Positions 51,621 through 61,300 of a DNA stretch of 64,000 nt are shown one piece after another. Position 1 is the stretch's first letter, and every line of letters starts with the position of its first letter. A program made the position numbers and the translations under genes. The DNA is from DASXRA01 sp963737425 (GTDB lineage: Bacteria > Actinomycetota > Actinomycetes > Mycobacteriales > Jatrophihabitantaceae). The notes under the pieces were generated by a model that was not told the origin of the DNA, did not search any database, and saw only the letters and a list, made by a program, of their open reading frames with translations. Location of the stretch: assembly GCA_963737425.1 (NCBI GenBank), contig CAVTSX010000009.1, positions 620,001 through 684,000 of the forward strand, read 5' to 3'.

Positions 51621-52550
51621 TCAGTGCTTGAGCAGGCCGAGGGCGATGCCGTCGAGGATGTCGTGCTCGCTGGCTATCACCTCGGTGACGCCCACCGCGT
51701 CGACGAGTTCGCGCAGGATCGCGGCGCCGCCACCGATGACGTCGACGCGTCCCGGATGCATGACCGGTAGCGCCGCACGCTGCGCATGTGTCATCGACAG
51801 CAATTCGCCGGCGACGTCGTGCACCTCTTCGGCGGACATCGCCAGTCCGTGGATCACGCCGGCGTCATAGACCGAAAGGCCGTGCACGATCGCGGCCAGC
51901 GTGGTGACGGTGCCGGCAACGCCGACGAACGTGGCCGCCTGCCGGATCGGCACGTCGCTCGATGCCTCGGCGATCGCGGCCCGGATATCGGCCACCATCG
52001 CCGCCACCTGCGCGTGCGTCGGCGGATCGTCGTGCAGGTGCCGCTCGGTCATGCGCACGCATCCGACGTCCATGCTGTGCGCGCGCAACGTGGCATCGCC
52101 GGGCGCACCGAGCACCAGCTCGGTCGATCCGCCGCCGATGTCAGCCACCAATAACGGCGCGCGCACATCGGGCAGTCCGGCCATGGCACCGACGAACGAC
52201 AGGCCCGCTTCGTCGGCGCCGGTGACCACCTCGGGCTCGACGCCCAGCACGGCGGCCACCATGGAGGTGAAGTCGTCACGGTTGGCGGCATCGCGGGTGG
52301 CGCTCGTGGCCACCATACGGACGGCCGAAGCGTTGTGCCGGTCGACCAGTTCGGCGTAGTCGACCAGGGCGAGCCGGGTGCGCTCGATCGCGTCTGCGGC
52401 CAGCCGACCGGTGCGGTCGACACCCTGGCCGAGCCGCACGATCCGCATCTCGCGCACGACGTCGACCAGCGTGCCGGCAGCGCTCGGATCAGCGATCAGC
52501 AGGCGAATCGAGTTCGTGCCGCAATCGATCGCGGCTACCCGGTCACTCAT
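51621..52550 (-). CDS. ppx: Exopolyphosphatase / guanosine pentaphosphatase (Ppx/GppA)
   Basis: A 309-residue phosphatase of the ASKHA fold that removes terminal phosphate from polyphosphate or pppGpp. Motifs: RVAAIDCGTNSIRLLI (~4-19), the Glu of GADEAGLSF (~111-119), the glycine-rich VADIGGGSTELV (~135-146) and the GVAGTVTTLAA loop. It is the short bacterial form without the C-terminal HD-like domain. Start ATG 52550, where the family begins; it overlaps the DUF501 stop by 8 bases. Last gene of the eno-ftsB-DUF501-ppx operon. Confidence 0.93.
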   Translation of the reverse strand: MSDRVAAIDCGTNSIRLLIADPSAAGTLVDVVREMRIVRLGQGVDRTGRLAADAIERTRLALVDYAELVDRHNASAVRMVATSATRDAANRDDFTSMVAAVLGVEPEVVTGADEAGLSFVGAMAGLPDVRAPLLVADIGGGSTELVLGAPGDATLRAHSMDVGCVRMTERHLHDDPPTHAQVAAMVADIRAAIAEASSDVPIRQAATFVGVAGTVTTLAAIVHGLSVYDAGVIHGLAMSAEEVHDVAGELLSMTHAQRAALPVMHPGRVDVIGGGAAILRELVDAVGVTEVIASEHDILDGIALGLLKH

Positions 52551-53031
52551 ACACGCACGGCCCGGACGTCCACCACGGCTCGAGCAGGTCAAGCGCCTCG
52601 TCACCGAGCGGATTGACCCCGCGGCCGGCCGCCAGCGAATGGCCGACGAGCACGTGCAGGCACTTCACCCGATTGGGCATGCCACCGGCGCTGACGCCGT
52701 CGATCTCGGCTACCTCGGCGATCTGCTCACGCCGGGCGAGGTAGGACTCGTGCGCCGTTCGGTAGGCGGCGGCAAGGTCGTCGTCTGCCTTGAGGCGAGC
52801 GGTCATCTCGCGCATCAGCCCGGACGACTCGAGCGTGCCGATCGCCGCCGCGGCTCGAGGGCAGGTGAGGTAGTACAGCGTCGGGAACGGCGTGCCGTCG
52901 GGCAGCCGCGGCGAGGTCTCGATGACGTCGGGATTGCCGCACGCGCAGCGGTGTGCGACGGCCCTGATGGCGCGTGGCTCTCGTCCTAACTGCTTGGCGA
53001 CGATCGCCCGATCTGCGGACGAGATGGTCAC
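52543..53031 (-). CDS. DUF501 domain protein
   Basis: A 162-residue cytosolic protein of the DUF501 family found beside eno and ftsB in actinobacteria. Cysteines CACG (~31-34) and TCPRAAA, and MPNRVKCLHVLVGHSLA (~119-135) near the C-terminus are typical. Function unknown. The GTG at 53031 overlaps the ftsB-like stop (GTGA). Part of the eno operon. Confidence 0.9.
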   Translation of the reverse strand: MTISSADRAIVAKQLGREPRAIRAVAHRCACGNPDVIETSPRLPDGTPFPTLYYLTCPRAAAAIGTLESSGLMREMTARLKADDDLAAAYRTAHESYLARREQIAEVAEIDGVSAGGMPNRVKCLHVLVGHSLAAGRGVNPLGDEALDLLEPWWTSGPCVYE

Positions 53032-53435
53032 GGTGCTGAATCTGCGGTCAGCACACTGCCCCAGAGTCGCTGGTTCCAGGTTCCGCCCGGCACGCGCACC
53101 GGCGCCGTCCGCTGCTGAGTCTGGGAGCTGAGGCTGGATTTCTGGCCCGGCCGCACGACGACGTAGACGGTGTCGCCGGGCATTGCGTACTGCAGCCGGC
53201 TGCGCGCCTGCTGCTCGATGTAGGCCGGGGTGTTCCACTGCTTGAGCTGCTGGCGCAGTTCGGCCAGCTGGCTCTGGCTCTGCCGGCGCTGCTGCTCGGC
53301 CTGGGCGAGCGCGCTGCGCGAGGAGAGGTAGCGGTGCAGCGGCGCGGCAAGTACCACCACGAGCAGCACGATGACCGCGCCGAGCACCAGCGCCCGGCCT
53401 GTGATGCCGCGGCGGCGTATGCCGGCTCGCTTCAT
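53028..53435 (-). CDS. ftsB: FtsB/DivIC-like septum formation initiator
   Basis: A 135-residue bitopic divisome protein. Short basic cytosolic N-terminus, one TM helix (~14-33), then an extracytoplasmic coiled coil (SALAQAEQQRRQSQSQLAEL, ~39-58) and the Gly-rich GDTVYVVVRPG region. The DivIC family partners FtsL and FtsQ in the septal complex. ATG 53435 sits 3 bases after the eno stop (TGAGGATG), so it is coupled to enolase. Overlaps the DUF501 gene. Confidence 0.88.
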   Translation of the reverse strand: MKRAGIRRRGITGRALVLGAVIVLLVVVLAAPLHRYLSSRSALAQAEQQRRQSQSQLAELRQQLKQWNTPAYIEQQARSRLQYAMPGDTVYVVVRPGQKSSLSSQTQQRTAPVRVPGGTWNQRLWGSVLTADSAP

Positions 53436-53437
53436 CC

Positions 53438-54724
53438 TCACGTCGCAGCTGGCTCGAAACGCGGGAAGGCGCCCGCACCGGCATAGCGCGCCGCGTCGTC
53501 GAGTTCCTCTTCGATGCGCAGCAGCTGGTTGTACTTGGCGACGCGTTCGCTGCGTGCGGGCGCGCCGCTCTTGATCTGGCCACAGTTCATCGCGACGACG
53601 AGGTCGGCAATCGTGGTGTCTTCGGTCTCGCCCGAGCGGTGCGACATCATGCACCGGTAGCCGTTGCGGTGGGCCAGATCGACCGCCTCGAACGTCTCGG
53701 TGAGCGTGCCGATCTGGTTCACCTTCACCAGCAGCGCGTTCGCCGTGCCCTGTTCGATGCCGCGGCGGATTCGCTCGGGGTTGGTGACGAACAGGTCGTC
53801 GCCGACGATCTGCACTGCCTCGTCGACCCGGTCGGTCAGCGCCTTCCAGCCCGCCCAGTCGTCCTCGGCGAGCGGGTCCTCCAGCGAGACGATGGGATAT
53901 GCGTTGATCATCTGCTCGTAGTAGCCGACCATCTCCTCGGCGGTTCGGGCAACGCCTTCGAACTGGTAGGCCTGGTCCTTGTAGAACTCGCTGGCGGCCG
54001 CGTCGATCGCCAGCGCGACGTCGGCGCCCGGGCGCATGCCCGCGGCACCGATCGCCTCGACAATCAGGTCGAGGGCTTCGCGGTTGGAAGCGAGATTCGG
54101 CGCGAAACCGCCTTCGTCGCCGAGTCCGGTGCCAAGACCCCTCGTCTTGAGCACCGACTTCAGCGCGTGGTACACCTCGGCTCCCCAGCGCAGGGCCTCG
54201 GAGAATGTCGGCGCGCCGATGGGCGCGATCATGAACTCCTGAATGTCCACATTGGAGTCGGCGTGTGCGCCACCGTTGAGGATGTTGAACATCGGGACGG
54301 GCAGCAGGTGCGCGTTCGGGCCGCCCAGGTAGCGGAACAGCGGCAGGTCGGCGGAATCGGCAGCCGCCTTGGCGACGGCGAGCGAGACGCCGAGGATGGC
54401 GTTGGCGCCGAGCCTGCTCTTGTCGGGCGTGCCGTCGAGGTCGTTCAGCGCGGCGTCGACCAGGCGCTGATCGCTGGCCTCGAATCCAACCAGCTCCGGG
54501 TTGATCGTGTCGAGCACCGCGGCCACCGCCTTGCGGACGCCCTTACCCCCGTAGCGTTCGTCCCCATCGCGGATCTCGACAGCCTCGAACGCGCCGGTCG
54601 ATGCGCCACTGGGCACTGCGGCGCGGCTCAACGTGCCATCGGCCAGGGCAACCTCAACCTCGACGGTGGGGTTGCCGCGCGAGTCGAGGATCTCGCGCGC
54701 TCCGACGGCATCGATCGTGGCCAC
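53438..54724 (-). CDS. eno: Enolase
   Basis: Interconverts 2-phosphoglycerate and phosphoenolpyruvate in glycolysis. 428 residues, normal length. Landmarks: AREILDSRGNPTVEVEV (9-25), GASTGAFEA (39-47), the metal-ligand region VSLEDPLAEDDW (~283-294), the catalytic Lys segment NALLVKVNQIGT (~329-340) and MSHRSGETEDTTIADLVV (~361-378) with the enolase signature. First gene of a four-gene operon with ftsB, DUF501 and ppx. Confidence 0.98.
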   Translation of the reverse strand: MATIDAVGAREILDSRGNPTVEVEVALADGTLSRAAVPSGASTGAFEAVEIRDGDERYGGKGVRKAVAAVLDTINPELVGFEASDQRLVDAALNDLDGTPDKSRLGANAILGVSLAVAKAAADSADLPLFRYLGGPNAHLLPVPMFNILNGGAHADSNVDIQEFMIAPIGAPTFSEALRWGAEVYHALKSVLKTRGLGTGLGDEGGFAPNLASNREALDLIVEAIGAAGMRPGADVALAIDAAASEFYKDQAYQFEGVARTAEEMVGYYEQMINAYPIVSLEDPLAEDDWAGWKALTDRVDEAVQIVGDDLFVTNPERIRRGIEQGTANALLVKVNQIGTLTETFEAVDLAHRNGYRCMMSHRSGETEDTTIADLVVAMNCGQIKSGAPARSERVAKYNQLLRIEEELDDAARYAGAGAFPRFEPAAT

Positions 54725-54833
54725 GGGATCGTCCTTCCACTAATCTGCGTGATCGCGAATGAGCCTAACCGGCCTGGCTCGGTCGCCCGGACCGCCCCGC
54801 CGAAGGGTGCCCGCCGGCCGCGATCGCTCGGAT

Positions 54834-55340
54834 CTACTCGCCGGTTGCGCCGTCGATGGCTTCGCGCAACAGGTCCGCGTGGCCGTTGTGGCGCGCGTAC
54901 TCCTCAAGCATGTGCAGCAGAACCCAGCGCAGCGTTATAGGGCTCCCGCTCCGCTTGTCCGGATACGTCGCCTCAAGCGGCGTGCGGGCACATACCTCGC
55001 GCGCGAACTCGATCTCGGCCTGCCAGTCGGCGAATGCCTGGCGCACGACGTCGTCGTCGGCGATCGCACCGTCGAGGTCGAGATCGGGCTCGGCGTCGGT
55101 GAAGTAGATGCCGGGTCGCGATCGGCCCGAAACCCGGTCGAACCAGCCACGCTCGACCTCGGCGAGGTGCCGGACGAGGCCGAGCAGCGACAGTGTGGAC
55201 GTGGGCACGGCGCGAGCGGCGAGTTGCTCGGCCGTGAGGCCCTCCACCTTCCAGGCGAGCGTGTCCCGGTGGAAGTCGAGGTAGGCCAGCAGGGTCGTCT
55301 TCTCGTCAGCCTCGTAGGGCGGCTCGGTGCGATTGGTCAT
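54834..55340 (-). CDS. DinB/DUF664-family protein
   Basis: A 168-residue four-helix DinB-like protein, probably a mycothiol- or bacillithiol-dependent transferase or metal-binding enzyme of this superfamily. Likely metal His residues lie in LGLVRHLAEVERGWF (~53-67) and HMLEEYARHNGHADLLRE (~141-158). ATG 55340 has AGGATGAG just upstream, which I prefer to ATG 55349. Lies between mazG and eno on the same strand, an insertion into the usual order. Confidence 0.85.
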   Translation of the reverse strand: MTNRTEPPYEADEKTTLLAYLDFHRDTLAWKVEGLTAEQLAARAVPTSTLSLLGLVRHLAEVERGWFDRVSGRSRPGIYFTDAEPDLDLDGAIADDDVVRQAFADWQAEIEFAREVCARTPLEATYPDKRSGSPITLRWVLLHMLEEYARHNGHADLLREAIDGATGE

Positions 55341-55363
55341 GCGGCTCATCCTGCCCGCGGTTG

Positions 55364-56023
55364 CTACTCGATATCGGCTTCGGCCTCGACGACGGCGTCG
55401 CGGTAAGCCCGAGCGGTATCGCGCAACGCCGACTCGGGGTCGACGCCTGCGGCGACCGCATCGCGCACAACGGCCATCAGCCGCTCGCCGATGTCGTTGC
55501 CCGCCTCGTTGCCGGCCACCTCGACGTGGACGCCGGCCCGGCTCGTCCGCGACACCAGTTTGGCCGCCAGCGCAAGGGCGGGCTGGCTCATCGGCACGCC
55601 GTCGGCCAATGACGTCCGGCCCTTCTCGGCGACCTTGAGGCGCTCCCAGTTCTCGTTGACCTCATCGGCGCTCTCGACGGACGTCTCGGCGAAGACGTGC
55701 GGATGGCGGTGCACCAACTTGGCGACGAGGTCGGCGGCGACCTCGTCGATGCCGAAACCTTCGGCCTCGGGCAGCTCCTGCGCGAGCCGGGCGTGGAAGA
55801 GCACCTGAAGCAGCAGGTCGCCGAGCTCCTCGCGCAGCAACGCCATGTCGCCGGTCTCGATCGCCTCGAGCGTCTCGTACGTCTCCTCGAGGAGATACTG
55901 CGCCAGCGAGCGGTGGGTCTGCGCGGCGTCCCAGGGGCATCCACCGGGTGAGCGCAACTGGTCCATCACGCCCACCGCCTGCAGCAACGGCGACCCTGCG
56001 AACTCAGCCGGGCGAGGGGGCAT
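55364..56023 (-). CDS. mazG: Nucleoside triphosphate pyrophosphohydrolase MazG
   Basis: Hydrolyses abnormal NTPs to NMP and pyrophosphate. A single all-alpha MazG domain: GGCPWDAAQTHRSLAQYLLE (~27-46), EETYE (~46-50), and EELGDLLLQVLFHARLAQE (~62-80) with the EExxD/D metal ligands. 219 residues, shorter than E. coli MazG (two domains) but usual for actinobacteria. Start ATG 56023 overlaps the SurA-like gene by 20 bases; the frame is open to 56119. Confidence 0.92.
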   Translation of the reverse strand: MPPRPAEFAGSPLLQAVGVMDQLRSPGGCPWDAAQTHRSLAQYLLEETYETLEAIETGDMALLREELGDLLLQVLFHARLAQELPEAEGFGIDEVAADLVAKLVHRHPHVFAETSVESADEVNENWERLKVAEKGRTSLADGVPMSQPALALAAKLVSRTSRAGVHVEVAGNEAGNDIGERLMAVVRDAVAAGVDPESALRDTARAYRDAVVEAEADIE

Positions 56024-56636
56024 TCGAGGTGGCAGTCGGCGTGCCGAGCTTGATGAAGTCCGGCGGCGCATAGTCGACCAGCGAGGCGTCCTTGGCCGAC
56101 CAGGAGCCGTAGCGGCCATTGACGCTGACCGGGATGTCGAGCTTCTTGACCGCGTCGGCGATGTCGCTCTGCTGGCGCGCCTGGATCTTGTCGATGACGG
56201 CTTGCTTGAGCTCGAGGCCGCGCACGAACACGTCGGCGAAGCCCGGCCTCAGCCCGCTGTGGTCGAGCGCGCCGCGCAATGCGTCGTCGGCCTGCGTGCC
56301 GGTCTGCTGGATGTTGAGCTGCACGGCGAACGCCTCGTCGTGCAGCGCATGCAGTTCGGCGTCGCTCGGCATGGCGTTCTTCGACTTGAGCAGGGCCGTC
56401 ATGAGGCGGTCTTCGATGATCGTGTTCAGCACGATGATGCGCGGCGGCTCCTGCGCCTGGCTCGTGCCGGACGGGGTGGGCAGCGTGAAGGCGGGATCGA
56501 CGTACTTGTTGACGTCTGACTGGTTGATGCGGTTACCGTCGACGACCGCGGCGGCGCCCGCCTTGGTCTCGCATGCGCTCAGCCCGGCCAGAGCGAGAAC
56601 AGCGACGCCGAAGGCGCCGATCTTGCGAAGGCTCAC
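56004..56636 (-). CDS. SurA N-terminal-domain lipoprotein
   Basis: A 210-residue extracytoplasmic lipoprotein (lipobox LSAC, Cys ~20) with a SurA-like peptide-binding N-terminal domain (VVDGNRINQSDVNKYVDPAF; LNTIIEDRLMTALLK). No PPIase (parvulin) domain follows, so it would act as a chaperone only. GTG 56636 begins directly before the signal. Located between mfd and mazG, its usual place in actinobacteria. Confidence 0.87.
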   Translation of the reverse strand: MSLRKIGAFGVAVLALAGLSACETKAGAAAVVDGNRINQSDVNKYVDPAFTLPTPSGTSQAQEPPRIIVLNTIIEDRLMTALLKSKNAMPSDAELHALHDEAFAVQLNIQQTGTQADDALRGALDHSGLRPGFADVFVRGLELKQAVIDKIQARQQSDIADAVKKLDIPVSVNGRYGSWSAKDASLVDYAPPDFIKLGTPTATSNAPSPG

Positions 56637-56683
56637 GTCGATCCAGTCTCCCGCTGCGTTGGTAGATACCCGAGCACAGACTC

Positions 56684-57112
56684 TCATGCGCGCTCGGACG
56701 GGCTGCGAGCCGGGCCCGCCGCGAGGTCATAGTGGTCGCGGGCGGCCTGCACTGCTGGCATGTGCTGCTCGGCCCAGTCCTTGACCGCCTTGACGACGGG
56801 CAGCAACGAGCGGCCGAGTGGGGTGAGCCGGTAGGACACCCGAACCGGCACCGCCGGGGTGATCGACCGGATCAGGATGCCGTCGCGCTCGAGGTTGCGC
56901 AGCGTCTGGGTCAGCATCTTCTGGCTGACCCCGGCGATGGTGCGCGAGAGCTCGCTGTAGCGCTGCTCGCCGTCGGCGAGCGCAGCCAGGATCAGCGTCA
57001 CCCACTTGTCGGTGAGCCGGTCGAGTAGCTGACGGCTCGGGCAGACAGCAAGGAACGCGTCGTATTCCTGGCGGGCCCGATGACGGCGCCGGCTTGCCGT
57101 GGCGGTGGCCAT
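56684..57112 (-). CDS. HxlR-family transcriptional regulator
   Basis: A 142-residue winged-helix regulator. Conserved HxlR features: CPSRQLLDRLTDKWVTLIL (~24-42; Cys and DKW), RYSELSRTIAGVSQKMLTQT and LRNLERDGILIR (~51-85). ATG 57112 has GAGGAG 6 bases upstream; the frame is open to 57235. Divergent from the quinone oxidoreductase gene, its probable target. Probably senses electrophiles or redox state through the Cys. Confidence 0.9.
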   Translation of the reverse strand: MATATASRRRHRARQEYDAFLAVCPSRQLLDRLTDKWVTLILAALADGEQRYSELSRTIAGVSQKMLTQTLRNLERDGILIRSITPAVPVRVSYRLTPLGRSLLPVVKAVKDWAEQHMPAVQAARDHYDLAAGPARSPSERA

Positions 57113-57130
57113 GAGCTCTCCTCTGTGTCT

Positions 57131-57153
57131 GTTACGCACTACTAGGTGCCTAC
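57131..57153. promoter_or_regulatory. Possible HxlR operator in divergent promoter
   Basis: GTTACGCACTACTAGGTGCC lies between the divergent HxlR and oxidoreductase genes. GCAC and GTGC form a partial dyad (GCAC-TACTAG-GTGC). HxlR regulators usually bind such dyads. Weak, with only four outer base pairs matched. Confidence 0.25.
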
Positions 57154-57211
57154 TTCCCAATGGAGAGTACCGCGGGCGAACATCGTCGGACGACAAACAG
57201 AGAGGAACGCC

Positions 57212-58149
57212 ATGCGCGCGATAGTCGTACGTCAATACGGTGGGCCGGAGGCACTCCAGATCGTCACCGTCCCCACGCCCGAACCAGGGCCGGGCCAGCT
57301 ACGCATCAAGGTCGCGGCGGCGGCGGTGAATCCCGTCGACGAAATCACCCGCGACGGCACGATGACCGCCCTCGGCGGCATCGTCCGGCATCGCGATGGT
57401 GTCGGCATCGGCTGGGACGTCGCGGGCACGGTCGATGCGCTGGGCGCCGATGTCACCGGTTTCGCGGTGGGCGACGAGGTGATCGGGCTGCGCGATGTGC
57501 TCGATGCGGGGCTCGGCAGCTACGCCGAATACCTCGTGTTCGATGCCGCCGCGTTCGCGCCGGCACCGCGAAGTGCCGACCTGATCGCCTCGTCCACCCT
57601 GCCGCTGAACGCGCTCACCGCTGATCAGGCACTCGACCTGATTGACTTCAAACCCGGGCAGACCCTGCTCGTTCCCGGTGCCGCGGGCGCCGTCGGCGGT
57701 TATCTCGTCGAACTCGGCGCCCGGCGCGGCCTGCACGTCGTGGCCGTGGCAAGCCCGTCCGACGAGTCCATCGTGCGCGCGTGGGGAGCCCGCACATTCC
57801 TGCCGCGTTCGGACGATCTTGCCGCCACGGTGCGCAACGTCTTCCCCGACGGTGTCGACGGAGCGGTGGACGCCGCCGTGCAGGGCCCGGCGACGTTCGC
57901 GGCCATTCGCGACGGCGGGGACACGTGACGCTGGTTCCGCTCGATCCGCCGACGGGTCAGCGCGGCATCACCGTGCACATCGAGTCGATCCACGCCGACG
58001 GCGCGCGGCTCGCGGAGCTGAGCAGGCTCGTCGATGCCGGCGCGTTGACGTTGCGCGTCGCCGAGACTCTGCCGCTCGCCGAGGCGCCCACCGCGCACGC
58101 GCTGCTCGCCAAGGGCGGTGTGCGCGGCCGGATCGTGCTGGTGCCCTGA
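57212..58149 (+). pseudogene. NADP-dependent quinone oxidoreductase with a C-terminal frameshift
   Basis: A zinc-independent MDR-family quinone oxidoreductase. Frame one (57212-57928) has the GroES-like domain and the NADP-binding AAGAVGGYLVELGARRG (~152-168), ending at an in-frame TGA after IRDGGDT. The real C-terminus (VTLVPLDPPTGQRGITVHIE to RGRIVLVP) continues in the -1 frame to a stop at 58149. One missing base near GGGGACACGTG would rejoin it into a ~312-residue protein. Without it the protein loses ~70 residues, including part of the fold. Divergent from the HxlR regulator that probably controls it. Confidence 0.82.
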
Positions 58150-58165
58150 TCGCTGCGCACCCTTT

Positions 58166-58371
58166 CGCGAGTTGTCATACCGAGTCGCAAATCGCGGGTT
58201 CGGCGCGCCCAGGCTCTTGATCATCTCTGCTGGATCCGCGACCCGTCGCGGCGTCGGCAGAGATGATCAACCGCGTGCCGGCGCGGACTCGAGCACGGCG
58301 TCGGATTGCAACGATCTGCGGCGGTCATACCTGGGACGCACCCAGGACCGCCGAAGGTATGACAACTCGCG
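58166..58371. repeat. 206-bp segment bounded by perfect 16-bp inverted repeats
   Basis: CGCGAGTTGTCATACC (58166-58181) and its exact complement GGTATGACAACTCGCG (58356-58371) enclose 174 bases containing palindromic repeat copy 6 and a CTGGG/CCCAG hairpin near 58331-58345. The right end touches the mfd stop codon (58372-58374). It resembles a non-autonomous inverted-repeat element; I cannot identify a target-site duplication. Confidence 0.75.
58217..58330. repeat. Palindromic repeat, copy 6 (composite form, inverted)
   Basis: Arms TTGATCATCTCTGC and GCAGAGATGATCAA (58217-58270) flank TGGATCCGCGACC.... The next ~60 bases (CGGATTGCAACGATCTGCGG) match, as the reverse complement, the left flank of copy 1 near 6524-6584. 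Lies between convergent oxidoreductase and mfd genes. Confidence 0.88.
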
Positions 58372-61300
58372 TCAGCGGGCGGCGGCGCCGACTTTCGATC
58401 CGACGACCTGCTCCAGTACCTCGCCGCACCAGGTGAGCAGCGCGATGTCGCGCAGTGGCTCACCGCCGAAGTTCGCGACCGCGAACGTGCCGTCCGGCTT
58501 GACGACGCCCTTCGGACGCGGCACCGCAACCGTGCCCGCCGCCTGCTTGTACAGCGACTTGTCGTAGACGCGGCGCAACCTGATCTGCGCGGACTCGGGA
58601 AGATCGAGCGGGGAGAAGCGCACCGACGAGCCCTGCAGCGACACTTCGGTGACGCCATAGCGACGGCACAGCACCTTGAACCGGGCGACGGCCAGCAGGT
58701 TCTCGACCGGTCCAGGCACCGGGCCGAAACGGTCGACCAGTTCGGCGCGCACCGCGTCGACGGCCTCGTCAGTGGTGGCACCGGCGAGCGCCCGGTAGGC
58801 CTCGAGCCGCAACCGCTCCCCCGGCAGGTACTCGACCGGCAGGTTCGCATCGACCGGCAGATCGACCTTCACGTCGGCTGCTTCAGCCTCACCCGCATCG
58901 CCGCGGAATTCGGCCACCGCCTCGCCGACGAGGCGCACGTACAGGTCGAAGCCGACACCCGCGATGTGGCCCGACTGCTCGCCGCCCAACAGGTTGCCGG
59001 ATCCGCGAATCTCCAGGTCCTTCATGGCGACGGCCATGCCGCCGCCGAGTTCGGTGTGCTGGGCGATGGTGGCCAGCCGGTCGTAGGCGGTTTCGGTCAG
59101 CGGCTTCTCCGGCGGGTAGAGGAAGTACGCGTAGCCCCTCTCGCGCGCGCGCCCCACGCGCCCGCGCAACTGGTGCAGCTGGGAAAGCCCGAATGTATCG
59201 GCACGTTCGACGATCAGCGTGTTGGCGTTGGGAATGTCCAGGCCGGACTCGACGATCGTCGTACAGACGAGGACGTCATAGCGCTTCTCCCAGAAGCCGA
59301 TCATGACCTGCTCGAGCGCATCTTCGCCCATCTGCCCGTGCGCGACGGCGATTCGCGCCTCGGGCACCAGGTCGGCGAGGCGCTGCGCAGCACGGTTGAT
59401 CGACTCGACGCGGTTGTGGATGTAGAAGACCTGCCCGTCGCGTAGCAGTTCACGGCGGACGGCCGCCGCGATCTGGCGCGGATCGTGCGCCCCGACGAAC
59501 GTCAGGATCGGGTGGCGTTCCTCGGGCGGGGTCAGGATCGTGGTCATCTCGCGGATGCCGGTCAGCGACATCTCCAGCGTGCGCGGGATGGGCGTGGCCG
59601 ACATCGTCAGCACGTCCACTGCCGTGCGCAGCGACTTGAGGTACTCCTTGTGCTCGACGCCGAAGCGCTGCTCCTCGTCGACGATCACCAGGCCGAGATT
59701 CTTGAAGCGCACCGTCTGCTGCAGGATTCGGTGCGTGCCGATGACGATGTCGGCGCTGCCGTCGGCGATTCCGGCCAGCGTGGCCTCGACATCGGACGGC
59801 GCGGTGAACCGCGACAGCTCGCGGACCTGGACCGGGAACTGCGCCATTCGCTCGCGAAACGTCGACAGGTGCTGGTGCGAGAGCAGCGTCGTGGGTACCA
59901 GGACGGCCACCTGCTTGCCGTCCTGCACCGCTTTGAACGCCGCCCGGACGGCGACCTCGGTCTTGCCGTACCCGACGTCGCCGCAGATGATGCGGTCCAT
60001 TGGCAGCGACTTTTCCATGTCGGCTTTGACCTCGTCGATCGCCGCGAGCTGATCGGGCGTCTCGACGTAGGGAAACGCGTCTTCGAGTTCCCGCTGCCAC
60101 GGTGTGTCAGCGCTGAACGCAAAACCCTTCGTCGCCATTCGCGCGCTGTAGAGGCGGATCAGCTGCGCCGCGATCTCCTTGACCGCCTTGCGTGCGCGTC
60201 CGCGCGTCTTGGCCCAGTCGGTGCCGCCGAGGCGGTTGAGCGACGGCGACTCGCCACCGACGTACTTGGTGACCTGGTCGAGCGAGTCGGTCGGGACGAA
60301 CAGCCGATCGCCCGGCTGGCCGCGACGCGCCGGTGCGTACTCGATGATCAGGTATTCGCGCTCGCCGCCGTTGATGGTGCGCCGCACCATCTCGACGTAC
60401 TTGCCGACGCCGTGCTGCTCGTGCACCACGAAGTCGCCGGGCTGCAGCAGGATCGGGTCGATGGCGTTGCGCCGCCGGCTCGGCATGCGCGACGTGTCCT
60501 TGGTGAGCGAGCCGCGCTGGCCGGTCAGGTCGGCCTCGGTGAGGAGCGCGATCTTCAACGACGGCGCGACCAGGCCGCCGTCCAGGCGTCCTGTGGTGAC
60601 GAGCACGATGCCCGGCTCGGCATCGACGGCCGGCACCAAGCGGCCGGGCACCTCGGCAGCGGCGAGACGCTCGACGGCGCGATCGGCCGTGCCGTGCCCG
60701 TCGAAGACGAGAACCACGCGCCACCCGTCGCGCGTCCACTGCCGCATCTCGTTCATCGCGGCATCGGTGTCGCCGGCGAAGGACGGCGCCATCTCGAACG
60801 CGCTGGTGATCTCGGCGCCGAGCTGCGTGATGCCCCACCACGGCAGGTCGAGCTGCGTGGCGTCGGCGCGCGCTTCGTCGATCGAGTGCAGCGACGCCGC
60901 TGCCAGGTCGACCGGCGCCTTACCACCACCGGCCGCCACCGCCCAGGACGCAGCGAGGAATTCCTCGGACGTACGCACCAGGTCGGCGGCGCGGGTGCGC
61001 ACCCTTTCCGGGTCGCAGACGATCACGTGCGATCCGGCGGGCAGCCCGTGCAGCACGAGTTGCAGGTCGTCGACGAGCACCGGCGCCAGCGCCTCCATGC
61101 CCTCGACGGCCTCGCCCCGGCTGATCGGATCGAGCAGTTCGGCGAGTTCGGGATGCTCGCCGAGCAGCTTCGCCGCGCGCGCCTGGACGTCCGGCGTCAG
61201 CAGCAGCTCGCGGCAGGGGGCGGCCCACAGCCCGTGCTCGGCCACCTCCAGCGAGCGCTGGTCGGCCACCTTGAAGTAACGGATCTCTTCGACCTCGTCG

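Noticed and set aside
58118..58567. Shared peptide SDCNDL between two short ORFs near 6500 and 58300
   Set aside because: It results from translating the non-coding composite repeat; it led me to the DNA-level homology and is not a protein.
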